Positions 45,070 through 58,004 are shown, counted from the stretch's first letter. The stretch is DNA of 64,000 nt from Tetradesmus obliquus (GCA_030272155.1 CP126199.1:1488001-1552000), one strand, 5' to 3'. Notes: a model not told the origin generated them from the letters alone. Made by a program: numbers and translations.

Positions 45070-48000
45070 TCAGCCCTTCAAGCAGCCTGCAGGAATCTCC
45101 GGCGGCGGCTGCTTGGCCAAATACGCTTGCCGCCACAGCTCCAGCTTGCGGCCAGCCAGCCGCACCTCCTTCCAGCCGTCACATGCCTGCCTGGCCGGGT
45201 TCCTGCTGCGCGCAGCCGCCAGCGCAAAGCTGCTGATGCTCGCATACTGCTCGCTGCCGTACGTTATGACGCCCCCCGCATTCACGCTCGCCGTCACGCT
45301 CTGTACAGTTCCCACGCTGAACTCGTATGTTCCAGGTGGGAACGCGCCAGCCGTCACGAGGTCGCAGAAGGTGGGCTTTCCACGGGCTGTCATCTCGGGT
45401 CCTGCAGGTGGTGGCACCATAATGCCTGCGCTGTTGATGGTGGGGGTAGGCATGCCAGAAGAGGTCTTTTTGAGGCCCCGAATGGTGAGGCCTGTGCTGT
45501 TGGAGGCGTTGCCGTTGCTGGTGGAGGCGGGGTTGTTGAGGTTGCCGTTGCTGATGCTTGAGGTGTTGAGGGAGCTGAGGGACTTGTCGCTGCTGCCGAA
45601 GGAGTTGGAGCGCTCCAGCTATAGGGGGGTGAGGCGGAAGAAGAGGCAGCGGCAGCAGCAGCACAGGCAGTGTACGTGTCAGCAAGAGGGCGGGGCGGAG
45701 TCGGAGCGATCGAGCAGAGAATGCAGGGCAAAGGCACTTGCAGCGGGGCAGAGCCACTGTGAAGCTGCCTAGCATATCAACATTCTCAATAACCATTGTA
45801 CGCTGTTTTTCCACAGCAGACATCAGACATCAAAGTGAATGGACTCTGTTGTACATCACTGCGGAGGCTGCTTCACAACCTGCTCTCACCTTCACAGACT
45901 TGGTGGGCTTCAGGCCCTCCAGATCGCTGCTGTTGCCGCTGCGCTTGCGCTGCTGCTGCTGCTGCTGCTGCAGCCCGCCGTCAAAGCCAAGCGGCACCAT
46001 CCCACCACCCAAGCTGCCTTCATGACCACCCACTGGCATCATCATGCCAGCACCTACACCTGTATACATGCCAGCAGCAGACGGCGGGGCGCCATACATG
46101 CCCTGCTGCCGATCATACAGGCCGTGCTGCTGCTGCATCATGCTGTGCGGCTGCTGCTGCTGCATCATGCCCTGCTGGCTCGGGTGGGGGTGCATCACCA
46201 TCTGCTGCTGCTGCTGCATGTGCTGCTGCTCGTGCCAGATTGCATCCGGCCCCTGAGCAGCAGCAGCAGCAGCAGCTGGCGCCTTGGGTGACTCTGGCAC
46301 CTCAACAGGAATCAGCTCCACCTCTCGTGCTGCCAGCCGGGCCCTTGAAGGAGGCCTGCCCCTGCCCCTGCGCATTGGTGCCACCTGAACCTTTAGCTTC
46401 ACTTTCATTCCAGGGGCAGGCGCAGCACCAGGTGCTAGTGGCTTCCCTTCCCCTACCACCTGCTCTCCTGGGGCTGCAACACCAAAGCCAGGCGCGCTGT
46501 ATCTGCTGCTGCTGCCATGCCCCATGCCGCCGCCACTGCTGCTGTGGTAACCGCCGCAGCCGTTATAGCCCCCGGAGCTCGGGGCAGGGCTTAGCAGGCC
46601 TGAACCGCAGCCCAGGGCTTGGGGTACAGATGGGCTATACCCTAGCGGTGTTGAGTGGGGTCCGGGACCTGAACCCTGCATGTTTAGGGGGCTGTGCATG
46701 AGGGGTGCTGGGGCGGATCCTGCCCTGTGCAATGCACCGCCACCTGGCACCATCTGCTGCTGCTGCATGCTGTGGCCCGAATGCATGTGCTGCTGCTGCT
46801 GCTGGTACATGTTGTTGAAGCTGCTTGGGTGCTGCATGCTGTCTGGCATGCGGCCGCAGCCTCCCAGCTGCTGCTGCTGCTGCTGCTGCTGCTCAGGCCC
46901 TGCAAAGCTCCGGAAGGGTGCATCCTGGGCTGCAGGGTGGCCAAACGGCGAGTCCACACGCTGCTGCTGCTGCTGCTGCTGCTGGTGGTGGTGGTGCATG
47001 TGCGGCGAGGCTATCTGGCTAGTGACAACAGACCTGCCAGGCTGACCATGCTGCTGCATTCCTGCAGGGGTGCTGTAGCCGCTGCTGCTGTACCCTGCTG
47101 GCCCCATTGCGTGCTGATGCTGCTGATGCTGAGGCTGGCCTGGTGCATCCATCATGTGTGCCCCTGGTGCTGCACTGCTGGCAAATCCTTTTCCGCCGAA
47201 GCTCTGCTGCATCATGCTGTGCACTCCCCGCAGCTGATGATCTGGCCCGGCAGCAGCAGCCGCAGTGTGGCCACCCCCCCCGCCGCGCATCTCTGCCATC
47301 ATGCTTTCCATCTGCGCATCAAACAGATGGTCCTCATGGCTCGGGTGCGGCATGCTGCTGCTGCTGCGCATTGCCCCGGGGCCTACCCCTGCTGCTGCTG
47401 CTGCACCCTGCCAGCCTGGCATTGGACCTGACAGATGAGGCCCTGGGAATGCACCCTGCTGCTGCTGCTGCTGCTGCTGCTGTAGGGGGTAGCCCTGGGG
47501 GTCCAGAGGTGCATGCTGCAGGCTGTAGCTGGTGGGCAGCTGCTGCTGCTGCTGCCGCTGCATTGGCCCCAGGGCAAAGCTGTTGCTGCTGCTGGGCATA
47601 TCTGGCGGGCAGGAGCCCATACTGACCATGCGGGGACCTGGGTGGGGCATGTAACTGCCGCCGCCGCCGCCACCGCTGCTGCTGCTGTGCATGGCAGGGT
47701 GTGGCGCATGGTGGTGGTGCTGCTGCTGTGGGTACGGGTGGTAGCCACCAGGGTGCTGCTGCTGCTGCTGCTGCTGGTACTGCCCAGGTGCTGGCGAGTT
47801 GCGCTGGTGCTGGTGCTGGTGGTGCAGCGGCCGGTCATAGCAGCTTCCCGGATCCATGTGGTGCTGCAGCATTCCGTGCTGCTGCTGCTGCTCGGCGTGC
47901 TGGAAGGTGCTGACCACATGCGGGCTGCTGCTGCTGTGGTAGCCAGGTGTGGAGGCTGTTGTGACAGTGGGTCGGCCCATTGGGTGGGGATGCCAGCTGC

Positions 48001-49049
48001 CAGGGGGACCCCCCACAGGTACTGCACGGTGCTGCATCAGCGCGCTCTGCTGTGCAACGCCAAGCGGCGTGCTGTGGCGTGCTGCTGCTGCTGCTGCACC
48101 ACTGCCAGGACCCTGCTGCCACTGCTGCTGCTGCTGCTGCTGGGCCATGGTAGGGGTGCTAACTGCATTGCCGCTCCAGCTAGGGCCTCTGCTGCTGCTG
48201 CCGCCGCCCTGGCCAGGCTGCTGCTGCTGCTGCCGCTGCTGCTGCTGATCGCCGCTGGGCCGCACTGGTGACCCAAAGTCGAGCAAATCGTCCAGCATCA
48301 TGCCTGGTGACAGGTCGTCAGCAAAGTCTAACATATCTAACATGCACATGCCTGGAGCAGCGGCTGCTGCAGCAGCAGCAGCAGCGCCAGGGCCTGAGGG
48401 TGGTCCTGAGGCAGGCCAGGCTGGCCCTGGGGGGCCTGACAGCACAGCCTGAGGCCCAGCAGCAGCTGCAGCAGCAGCAGCAGCAGGAGCAGCAGCTGCG
48501 GTAGCCGCGAGGGACTCGTCGCTGCTGGGAAGCAGGTGCTGCTGCTGCTGCTTTCTGCGGCAAGGGATCATTGGGCTGTAGCTGTCTGTTGCTGCCATGG
48601 CTGCCGGGCGCGCTGTTGCGCTGCCTGGCTGCTCCTGCTGCTGCTTGCTGCTGCTGCCGAGCGCCCAATCCAGGGGCCCAGGCGCAACCTCGTTATGACC
48701 GTTATCTCCAGATGACGTCAGCTCGTCATCTTGCGGTGACGCCGGCTGCTCAACTGCAGCTGCCGAGCTGCCTGCAGCGCAGCCTTCTGCTGGTGCCACT
48801 GAGCTGCTGCTGCTCTTCATGCCCAAGGCGACTACAACATCCACCATTTCAGCCACAACTTTTGCAACCTGGTGCTTCTGGCTGTCGCTGCTGGCGCTGC
48901 TGCCGCCGCTGCTGTCAACAACACCGGGTGAGTCAGTGACGCCGCAGCCGGGGCCTTGCTGGTCCCGCTCAGCCTTCACATCTGCGCCAGGCGCTTCAGC
49001 AGCAGCAGCTGCAGCAGCAGCCTGACCTGGCTGCTGCTGCGTGGGCTGC

Positions 49050-49088
<39 letters not shown>

Positions 49089-49544
49089 TGTGAGGATGGT
49101 ACCCTCAGGTTGAGGTCCATGGTAGGCATGTCCTCGTCAGCATCACAGTCAGCAGTGAAGCTCTGCCAGGCAGCAAGCATCTGGGGGTCATACCCTGCAG
49201 GCGCTGCTGCTGCTGCTGCTGCTGGTGCTGCTGCTGCTGCCGCGCCGCTGGCAGACGCCTGGCGCTGCAGCAGCATCTTCTCCTGCTGCTGCAGAGTGTT
49301 AAGCTGCTCCCGCAGGACTTGCTGCTGGTGTGCAAGGGTGTAGTACTGTAGAGAGAGGTTTTCGACACCTGGCGCTTGGCCGCTGCTGCCAGCTGCTGCT
49401 GCTGCTGCTGCAGCAGGTCCAGCCGGCGCATACATGCTCTGCTGCTGGTAGTGCTGCTGGTGGTGCGGCGCCTGCTGCTGCTGCTGCATGTGCAATTGCT
49501 GCTGCGGCTGCTGGGGTGGGTAGTGCGGCGGGTGCCCCATCATA

Positions 49545-49577
<33 letters not shown>

Positions 49578-50343
49578 GGGTGGTGACGTGGCTGGCCCGG
49601 GTGCTGCATGTACTGGTGCGGCTGTCCATAGGGGCTGCTGCTGCTGCTGCCATAGTAATCACCTGAGCCTGGCCCAGCATATGCCTGCTGCTGCTGCTGT
49701 TGCTGCATGCTAGGCATTGGCACCTGGCCAGCATGGTGGTACTCCATCTGCCCGCCCTGCCGCTGCTGCTGCTGCTGGTGGTGGTGGTGCATCGGAGCTG
49801 GGACAGCAAACTCTGCTGCTGCTGCCGGCCCTGCAGGGGTGCTGCTGCTGCCAGGGCCCGAGTAACGCGTTGCTACAGCAGTAGCAGATGATGCAGGAGC
49901 TGTGGTGGCACTTGAGGCGATGGGGGACGCGCCAAACACACCAGCAGCTGCACCAACAGCATCGTGAATGGGCTGGTGTGGCGGGGGCAGCATAGCACCT
50001 GCTGCCGCCGCTGCTGCTGCTGGTGGTGCAGCTACCTGTGCTGCCCCTGCCTGTGCTGGCTGCAGGGCAGCTGCTGGTGACAGCTGCGACTGCGCTGCAT
50101 CACCAGTGATCCTCCGCTCCATAACTCTCTGCGCTCCAGGCTGCCTGGGACTGCCGAAGCTAAATGCAGTCCCTGCTGCTGCTGCTGCAGCCGCTGCTGC
50201 TGCTGCCGGCGGCGACAGCACTGATGCTGCAGCATACTCTGGGCTTGCATCGACAGGGCTTGCGCTTGCAGGCGAGGGATGGTGGCTGCCGTTGCTGCTG
50301 CCTGTGCTGCCTTTTTGAGCTGGCCCAAGGGGCCCTGCACACA

Positions 50344-50386
<43 letters not shown>

Positions 50387-50695
50387 GGCGAGAGGGCTTG
50401 CTGCAGCATCTGCTGCTGGTGCTTCTGCTGCTGCATCATCCATAGTGGTGTCACCTGCACTGGTGCTTGCAGGAAGTGCTGCTAGGGCCTCTTCAGTGCA
50501 GGCTCCTGAAGCTGCATTGCTGGCAGAGGCGGGTGACGCTGGCAGCGCCTTGGTTGCTACTGCATCGGCACACAGTGGCTGTTCTACTTGCAGGAGCTGC
50601 TGCTGCTGCTGCTGCTGCTGCTTTTGGGCCAGGTGCGCTGCTGCTGGGAGCTCTCCTGCAGCTGCTGCGCCAGGCACGACACTAGCCAGCTCCAT
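45070..50695 (-). CDS. Large poly-Gln nuclear protein with AT-hook and C-terminal RAMA domain
   Basis: Two exons, 50695-45890 and 45618-45070, join in phase 0 (AAG|GTGAGA ... CCTATAG|CTG) into 1784 residues. Most of exon 1 is Gln-, Ala-, Ser-, Pro- and Gly-rich disorder. About residues 445-485 (LSLQYYTLAHQQQVLREQLN) form a short coiled coil. At about residues 1441-1452 lies MRRGRGRPPSRA, a minor-groove AT-hook. Residues ~1685-1770 (TFCDLVTAGAFPPGTYEF, VITYGSEQYASISSFALAAA, GWKEVRLAGRKLELWR) fit the RAMA fold (restriction adenine methylase associated), a small domain proposed to recognise modified DNA. Together these suggest a chromatin- or DNA-binding regulator; a link to N6-methyladenine is inference. 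ATG 50695 is the first in-frame Met before the conserved frame. It is preceded by GCGCAG, so an upstream exon cannot be excluded. Confidence 0.82.
50344..50384 (-). repeat. Poly-Gln tract (CAG on the sense strand)
   Basis: About a dozen CAG codons occur in the N-terminal part of the RAMA protein, one of many such runs in exon 1. In exons the sense strand carries CAG; in introns it carries CTG. Confidence 0.9.
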
Positions 50696-53600
50696 CTGCG
50701 CAGCAGGCAAACTACAGATGCGTTATGTTTGACCAAGTAACTATCCTGGGATGGTCTACACAACAGGTTGGTGGCTGGGGTGCAGTGGGGATGAGCAGGG
50801 GGCTGAGCTCAGGATGGTGTCACCCTTCCCTGCACCATCAGGACCAGCACGTGGCCTAGATTCTAGCTTTGAGCTACAGGCTACAGCGCATCACTGGATT
50901 ACAGCTAAAGATATGTGATATCAGCGCATGTGATAGCTGCTTGCGCGGGCGGGGGCTGCAACGCGCCCGCACACTCGCTGTCGCACCCCCACGCTGCTCG
51001 AGCACCTCTACGGTCCGGTGACACTGCCGCTGGTGCCACGACGCGTACCTGGGAGCAAGCTGTGCCGTGCGACAGGTGTCCTTACAGGCGATTGCCTGTT
51101 GGTTGGCGGGTGGGTGTTGTTTGTTTGCTGGCAGGTTTGCTAGTGGGTTGCCAGTGTGCAGCCACGAGGGGTCTACCTGCAAAGGGAAACACAGTAGCCA
51201 AAAGCAAATATTGTGAGGGCTTCGGTGGCGCACGAGTGAGAGATGCGCGAGACAGCTGCAGAGGAAGTCACCTGTGATCCCCAGACAATCGCAAGCTACG
51301 TTATCTCAGAAGTGATTCAATGTCACAGTCATTTCATTACAGAAAGTCGGGGCTGGCTGTGGCTCGGCTCCCACCGGCTCCAGTCTCTTGGCTGATCTTG
51401 ACCAACCCAGAACGTTGCACATTGTGCTTTTATACTACAAGAACTAACTGATACCCGAGCAAAAGCACACGAACGGCGTGCTGGGCTACGCAAGGGGTGC
51501 ACCCACGCACGCAGCGAACCCCAGCGGCTCCAATCACACACGCTGACATGTTTGCCTGCCTAAACAGTTGTTTACTAAGTTTAGTCTCACCTGAGCTCGA
51601 CGGGAGGCTCTTTGCCAGAAAGCCCTTCGGTCCCGGCTAATGCTGTGCCTCTTATGCTCTGCCGGCTCCAGTAGGTGCTAACGCGGCCATAAAAGCTTGT
51701 TTCAGAGCAACGTGTAATGATCGAAGACAGCTGATGTCGCGTTCAGCTCAACACCGGCCTTGCGTGCGTCTCCGTCACATCCCAGAGCTCCAAGAGCTAC
51801 GTTTGTATGATATCAGAAAGATGATCAACGGTTTCGTTCTGACAGGACGTTGGGAACATCTGTAGTTTCCCGCCATTGTGCCATGTCCCCAGCACACGCC
51901 GATTACTGACTGCTAGCCGAGGTGGGTTTAGAGGGTTGACTGTGCACGCACACTGCCGAAAATGCTGGAGAGCCTTACAATCACGTTCAGCGTGATACAT
52001 AAAAACGTGAATGACACGATCGCCTGGAACAGTGATGCTGACGATGATCTGTTCTAGCCGACGGTTGGGGCGGGAAACTATGTCAACGCAATCGCAGCGT
52101 AAGCATCACCTGGTGCTCGCGTTAAACCAACACTTGCACTCACTGTTCTGTTTGCGAAGTGCGTTGTCGCATATGTGACACTGCACTGATCCTGAAGCAG
52201 CTGATCACATGTCCACCGTGAGGGCGGGAACAGCAGATCGTGAGGCAGGCACTGCACACGGTGAGGGCAGCTGCTGGCACGCAGTTATAAAGTCTTTAAG
52301 CTTGCCGGCTTCTATGCTGATATCATATTTCAGTTGAGTTCAGCTGTCCCAGTGGACGACGCTCCTGCTGCATTTCCTGCGCTCAGCGCTGGCAGGCTGC
52401 CAGCTACATGTGAATCCAATCTACACGTGTCAAGTCCACGCACATCAAGTTGAGAATGTTGGTATAATGTGTTACAACCAGCACTGGATGCTGCAACCTG
52501 AGGCAGCAACACACCAAGCACAGAAGCCACCAGCAAGCTGAAGCTGGCACAGCTGCACACAGGGTTCGAAAAGGCTGAAAAAAGCGCTGTGCGCTGCAGC
52601 TGCAGTTCATGCTACCGCGGTGGCTGACTAGATCACTGCCTGAAAGGCAGCAGCCAACAGCAGCTGGAATCACACACTGCTTTGACAGGACACCAACGGT
52701 AATCGCATATGCTATTGCCCACAGCAACGGGACGGGCAAGGCTTGACACATAACAAAGTTGTTGGCAAGACACAACTTATAAAATGCAAACTCTCCCTTT
52801 ACGACCAGTGACCAGCACGACAGCTACCAGCTGAGACAGATGTGAAACCCATGCTGCTGGCAGCCCAGATGCAAGGCATGCCTGTATGGACAGTCTCACC
52901 CACTCTCATGTGGCACGCACACTCGTCAAAACATTTGCTGCAATAGCTGCTGTCGACTAGTGAGCAAGGGATGCAAATGTATGTGCAGCAGTGGTTGAGC
53001 ACAGCAGCAACTGTGAATGGGATCCCACCATTGCATGGTTGCATGCTGTTGCCGACATGCATTTGATAGACACTCTGGTTGACAGTCTGACTGAAGCGCT
53101 ATGCTACTGCGTGTCTGCACGTGTCAGGCACATTGCAACAGTACCTTTTCTGGCACTGCAGTCCTGCAATGTGTGTTGCATTTTGTTTGCTGGCGAGACC
53201 GATCCATGCTCAAAGCTGACATGAGAAAAGAAAATGAACAAGGGACGAATGGCTTGCACTGAGTTGGCTCAGCGCGCAACAACACGCATGCAGCGCAAAA
53301 CGTGCATAGCCCCGTCCTACTTGCCTAGCTGCTGGAGGTGGAAAACTGAAAAGCCACAACGATACACATCAGACAACCAGCAACAACAGAAAGGCATGTT
53401 ATTGGGTTGCACCGTACGCACTGGCCTGCAAACACAGGACCACCACAGGCATCTGCTAGGGCAGGGTGCCTTGCATGATCAGCAGCTGCTGCAGCTGTCT
53501 GTGCTCCAAAAGCACACAGCTTGAGAGCTGCAGTAGGCACCTTGAATGCGCTGTAACGCTGCCCAGCTGCAACTGTCCAGCTGTGGGTGCTGCCCCTCAA

Positions 53601-53779
53601 AGATTGTTTAGCATGCAGCATGCAAACGCTCTGTCAACAGCTATAGGCAGGCACACAAACGCATCTCACCAAGCAGCAAAGAAAGACGCAACCAAAACAT
53701 GCTCAACAAAGAGTCAAGCCAGGTGTGTAGTGCCCACATTTATATAGAGACACCAGGCAGAGCAGGAGCGAACGCATGC
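50696..53779. other. Intergenic, no gene supported
   Basis: The first few hundred bases should include the promoter of the RAMA gene. Nothing in the remainder has family motifs, and the open stretches are short and start without ATG or lack splice partners. The RAMA gene reads away from this region and the carrier gene ends into it. Confidence 0.4.
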
Positions 53780-53980
53780 CCGCTGCACCTCTCCCTCCAT
53801 GTACACATCACGCACTCTCTTTCACTGCCTCACCACACCCCAACCATGCACACCCTTCCTTCCACCTCTCCTTCATCAACATACACAAGATCTCTCTCCG
53901 TTGCCCCTCTCTGCCTCACACACACGTACACACATACACTGCTGTCCCTCTCAAAACTCACTCGTACACAATACACACAC
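53780..53980. other. Strand-asymmetric AC/TC-rich stretch next to the carrier stop codon
   Basis: The plus strand is almost free of G, with runs such as cacacacgtacacacatacac and ctctccttcatcaacatac. On the carrier's sense strand this is a GT/GA-rich 3' flank, probably the 3'UTR. Confidence 0.75.
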
Positions 53981-54327
53981 TCACTTTGCCGTGTACGGCT
54001 CCAGCACCCTCCTAGCCCCCTCCACTGCCATCCAATATAACATAGTAGAAGGCACACTCTCTAACAGCCGCGGCCCCATGCCACAAAACAAACCGCCAGC
54101 AACACCCCGCTGCGCCACCAGCTGCCGCCCAGTAGCACCAAATGCAGCCACAGAGCCAAACACTCCACTGCCTGGCTTGGGAGCCACGCCTCCGCCAGTT
54201 TCCAGCACCGTTTTCACGCAATCTGGAGGCATGGACACCAGCACAGCAGCAGCGCCGGCTGCGGCACCTGCTGCCATGTCCCAGACATGATCCGGGGTGC
54301 TGGCGATCACCTGCTGCAGCTTGTTCT

Positions 54328-54385
<58 letters not shown>

Positions 54386-54498
54386 GGCTGTGGTGAGGGT
54401 GATGGCACCCATGTCACTGCTAGTAGCTGTGATGCTGCCAAACGCAAGCTGCTGCTGCTGCTGCGGTGGCTCCGCTACAACAGCTGCCGCCGCAGGCT

Positions 54499-54530
<32 letters not shown>

Positions 54531-55771
54531 GCTGGTGGTGCTGCTGCCAGCTGGCGATCCTTCCAGTCGTTAAGTGATGCGTAGGTCAGCAGCTCCCCGA
54601 TGTCAAAGGGCAGCGACTTGAAGCAGAAGGGCAGGAAGAAGGAGCCGTACAGCGCCCTGCAGCAGCAGCAGCAGCAGCAGCAGCAACGCCGTCAGCAAAA
54701 CTATGCAGTGTAACCAGGGTCAAACCAGGTGTGCCTGAAGCGTCATCAGTTTCAGAACGGCCAACCGCCGTGTGACAATTTCATTGCCCTGAATGCAGAC
54801 CCCAGCCATTAAAAGCATGCAATGCGTCCATGTATGCTGTCGCTAACAGTGAACAGCCAGCTGCTCGACCTGCAATGTGACATGTAGCAGCCTAACAGTG
54901 CTTACCTTGGCCCCTGCTGCTTCAGTGCCTTGAACATTGCTCCAAGCATGGACCCTTGAATCTGCCCAACTTGCGCCCTGTGCTTAAACAGCTCTACTGG
55001 AGCCTCAATCAGAGCACCAACCACAGCAGCAGCAACAGCAGCAAGCACATTGGCCTGCAGCCGGCCATTGCTACTGAGCTCTGCTGCTGCTGCTGCTGCC
55101 GAGCTGCTAGAGCTGCTGCTGCTGCTGCTGCTGGGGTCGAGCTTTGCTTGCTGGTCATTGCTGCAGATGGCAGCAAAGACAGCATCATGGTGGTAGTCTG
55201 CTGCAGCACCATGCGGGTAGATGTGCGAATCCGCCACGCTGCTGCTGCTGCTGCTGCTGCTGCTGTGGCTGGCTGCACCTACTGCCACAGCTGCGGCGCC
55301 AGCTGCTGCTGCCGCTGCGGAGCCTGCAGTGGCTTTTGCTGCGTTGCTTTTGGCCTCTGCATCCGCAACGAGCCTTGTTGCTGTGCGCTTGGCAGCACAG
55401 AAGGTGAAGAAGTACAGGGATCCTGCAAGAGCAGCAGCAGGAGGCGTTTGAAGCAGGTTAACGCGTGCACTCTGAAGATCTGCAGCGGAAACGAGAGCAG
55501 ATATCGCCTCCTTGAACTGGGCAACACCAGGTAATTGCGAAAAAGGCGGGGAATGCAGCACCAGCCACAACCTGCACAAGACCCCACCCGAGAATGCAGC
55601 TTGCAGTTTTACAATCAGATGCAAAGCCGCTCACTCACCGACAGCCACTGAAGCCACTGAGGCGCTGACCACGCCTGCATACAGCTGGCCCAGTGTGGTG
55701 GCTGGGCTGGCCATCAGCTGCCGCACCACCACACCCATGGGCAGCCCACTGGCCTGGCAGCGCACCTGCAG

Positions 55772-55806
<35 letters not shown>

Positions 55807-56474
55807 AAAGTGAGAGTTGGAGGATGCAGGATGAGGCCGATGGTGAACATGAGCGCAGATGGTTGTTCTCCACATGGCGGGAGGGCTGTCCATGCATCCC
55901 CAGCTTGCGGTGTCATGTAAGACCCACATTGCCGAATGACAGCAAACATGAAAAGTCAAGCTGAGCTGCCTCTCCTTGAGCATGCAGTCACCGCATAATC
56001 GACAGCCTCCATCCTGCAACCAGTCCCTGCCACTAGCCACTACAAACACGTAATTTGGTTCTGCGTGTTTGCGGCTTCATATGCTCACCTTGATAGTGTC
56101 AATTGGGTACAGCGCTGCCACTTGGATGATCTCTGCAAAAGCTCCATGACTTCTGCAAGCTCCCGGGGAATCAAAAAGCGCTGCCCAGCCTCCTGCTGCT
56201 GCTGCTTGTTTGAAAATGGCAGCGACAGCTTGCCGTGGCGATGCAGGTGCATGCCTGTGGCGCCTGCTGTTGCTGCTGCAGCTGCTGCTGCTGCCACGCG
56301 CAGCCTGGCATGAGGCCGGGGCTGGCGCTGCTGCTGGTTCTGGTTTTGGGACTGGGAGTGCAGGTTAGCGCTGCTGCTGAAGTGCGGCAGGTGGCTGCCT
56401 CCTCTGATGGGTGCTGCTCCGCTGCTACCGCCAAAACCGCCGAAGCCACCACTGCCAAAGTTGAAGCGATGCAT
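53981..56474 (-). CDS. Mitochondrial carrier family protein, substrate unknown
   Basis: Inner-membrane-type solute carrier of about 543 residues. Exons: 56474-56227, 56152-56089, 55765-55639, 55422-54906 and 54656-53981; the first junction (74-base intron) is the least certain. All three tandem repeats keep the P-x-[DE]-x-x-[KR] signature: PIDTIK (P99), PVELFK (P288) and PPDCVK (about residue 461). Around them are carrier-like segments: EIIQVAALYPIDTIKVRCQ, SLYFFTFCAAKRT, FFLPFCFKSLPFDIGELLTY and GLFCGMGPRLLESVPSTMLY. Length exceeds the usual ~300 residues because of a Gly/Gln-rich N-terminus and long Ala and Ser runs in the loops, including a Ser run of about 18 codons. The matrix-side residues normally used to guess the substrate cannot be aligned with confidence. 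Several introns end in CTG runs. Confidence 0.86.
54328..54382 (-). repeat. AGC run encoding poly-Ser in the carrier
   Basis: About eighteen AGC codons on the sense strand lie between the second and third carrier repeats, in a predicted loop. The same trinucleotide gives Gln, Ala or Ser elsewhere, depending on frame. Confidence 0.93.
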
Positions 56475-56706
56475 GCCGCTGGCTGCTTATGTATGGCACG
56501 CAGGTGTGCTGAAGTATGGGGGAAAGGAAGTGTGCGGCACTGCCCACGCCTAGCAGCAGACGCTTGCACGGGTGTGCTTGCAGGAACAAGGGCGGGGTAT
56601 CCTTGCACACAGCTACTCGAACGCTTCAAGCGACACTTTAAGTGTGCTGAAGCACCAGACGCTGCTGAGCCTTGAAACTACTGCACCCAGAAGGTTGTGC
56701 CTGGTC

Positions 56707-57612
56707 ACTGGTATTGTGTGGACACAAACAGAATGTAATGCTGCTCAAGAAGCATGAAGCTGGCACTCGAGCTACTGCTGGTGCTGCTAAGGCTTGTAAA
56801 TTGCCACAATAGCATCCCGTGTGCTTCAATGTGCTCCTGCGGCGCATCAAAATGCAGGCGGAAGTGTGAGGTGAGAAGGTCAGGACCTGCTGCTGTGGCT
56901 CTGAACATGCGAAGCAGAGCCGCGACAGCAATTGCCGGTATCACCTGAATCGCTCAAAACAAGCAAATGCAAGCTCATGTCAACACATCGCTGCATGTAT
57001 GAGGCCAGTGTCTGCCAATGCTGCGTGGCTGGCTGCTGCGTGCCGGTAGTCCCGGCCAACTAGTTGTAGCTGCCTGTTGCACCATTTGGACTGCGTAATT
57101 ACCTCGTAAGGACGTTGATGGAATGTTATGTGCGCCTTGTTGAACTGGCTGCCTCCTGAAAAGTAGACTGAAGAGTACACACCGGGAACAGTGCGAGGTG
57201 GTATACAGACAAGCTCAATTCTCAAAAATTGAAGACAACTTCACTTTCAATGTGAAGAGGCTACAGAGGAGCTGAACATATCCTTGACATGGCGGTTGTG
57301 TGGCCTGGGGTGTGTCCTCCGTGTCAGTGTGTGCTCTCAATGACAACTGCTGACACTGCGTCTGTTGTAGCCGCTTGCTGGCTTTAATGCCTTTAATGCT
57401 GCTGCTGTATAGCACGCTGGAGTCTTGATGCCAGCAGGATCATTCAGAGGATCCTTGGCCAACTCCCTGGACCAGCTACCAAAGTTCGTGCCTTGCTTAC
57501 TTGGTGCAAGGTATTCATAACCGAATCCAGGCCCACTGTTTGTTGAAATCAAATCGTATAAGCTGCTGGCAATTGGCGCAGCTCTCTCTGCCGTCACTCC
57601 TTTGAACGTCAT
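56707..57612 (-). CDS. Possible small gene of unknown function
   Basis: Low-confidence model. A first frame from ATG 57612 reads MTFKGVTAERAAPIASSLYD and continues for about 90 codons. A second open stretch at about 57225-57115 reads PRTVPGVYSSVYFSGGSQF and ends in Y-E before GTAATT. A third begins after TTCAG at 56942 with VIPAIAVAALLRMFRA and runs to a stop at 56707. The second and third join in phase 0, and their text looks protein-like (HFRLHFDAPQEHIEAHGMLL). I found no family. The first exon would begin only ~50 bases from the candidate start of the next gene on the other strand, which is uncomfortable for both. Confidence 0.3.
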
Positions 57613-57959
57613 CCTGCCAGTGTACAGCCAGCACAGCAGTGCTGCACTCTGCAAGATCACCATGCAAGCGCTGCCGCTCACCCAGCAAGCAAACATAGGC
57701 ACAATAGTTAAACGTAGAGTAAGATCTGCTGTTGCAAAGCAGCTAGCAGGGAAGGCGACTGCCAAGGTTGTGTCAGCAGGCAGGCATGCGGACTACATGC
57801 AGCTCCAGTGAGTGCATCTGCTGCTACATTGTTGCAGCGTTTGTCTACATTTGCAACGACGTCCCGCAACACTGCAATGGCAGGATGCTCTGACAGCAGC
57901 AGACATGCTACTCAGCATTGCAGCGCTCCCAGGCCTTGCCAGCAATTGCGGCAGCAGGT

Positions 57960-58004
<45 letters not shown>

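Noticed and set aside
46680-50735. Many plus-strand frames opposite the RAMA-protein exon
   Set aside because: They are Cys/Leu/Ala-rich mirrors of CAG/CTG codons; the minus-strand frame is uninterrupted for 1602 codons and joins a recognisable domain.
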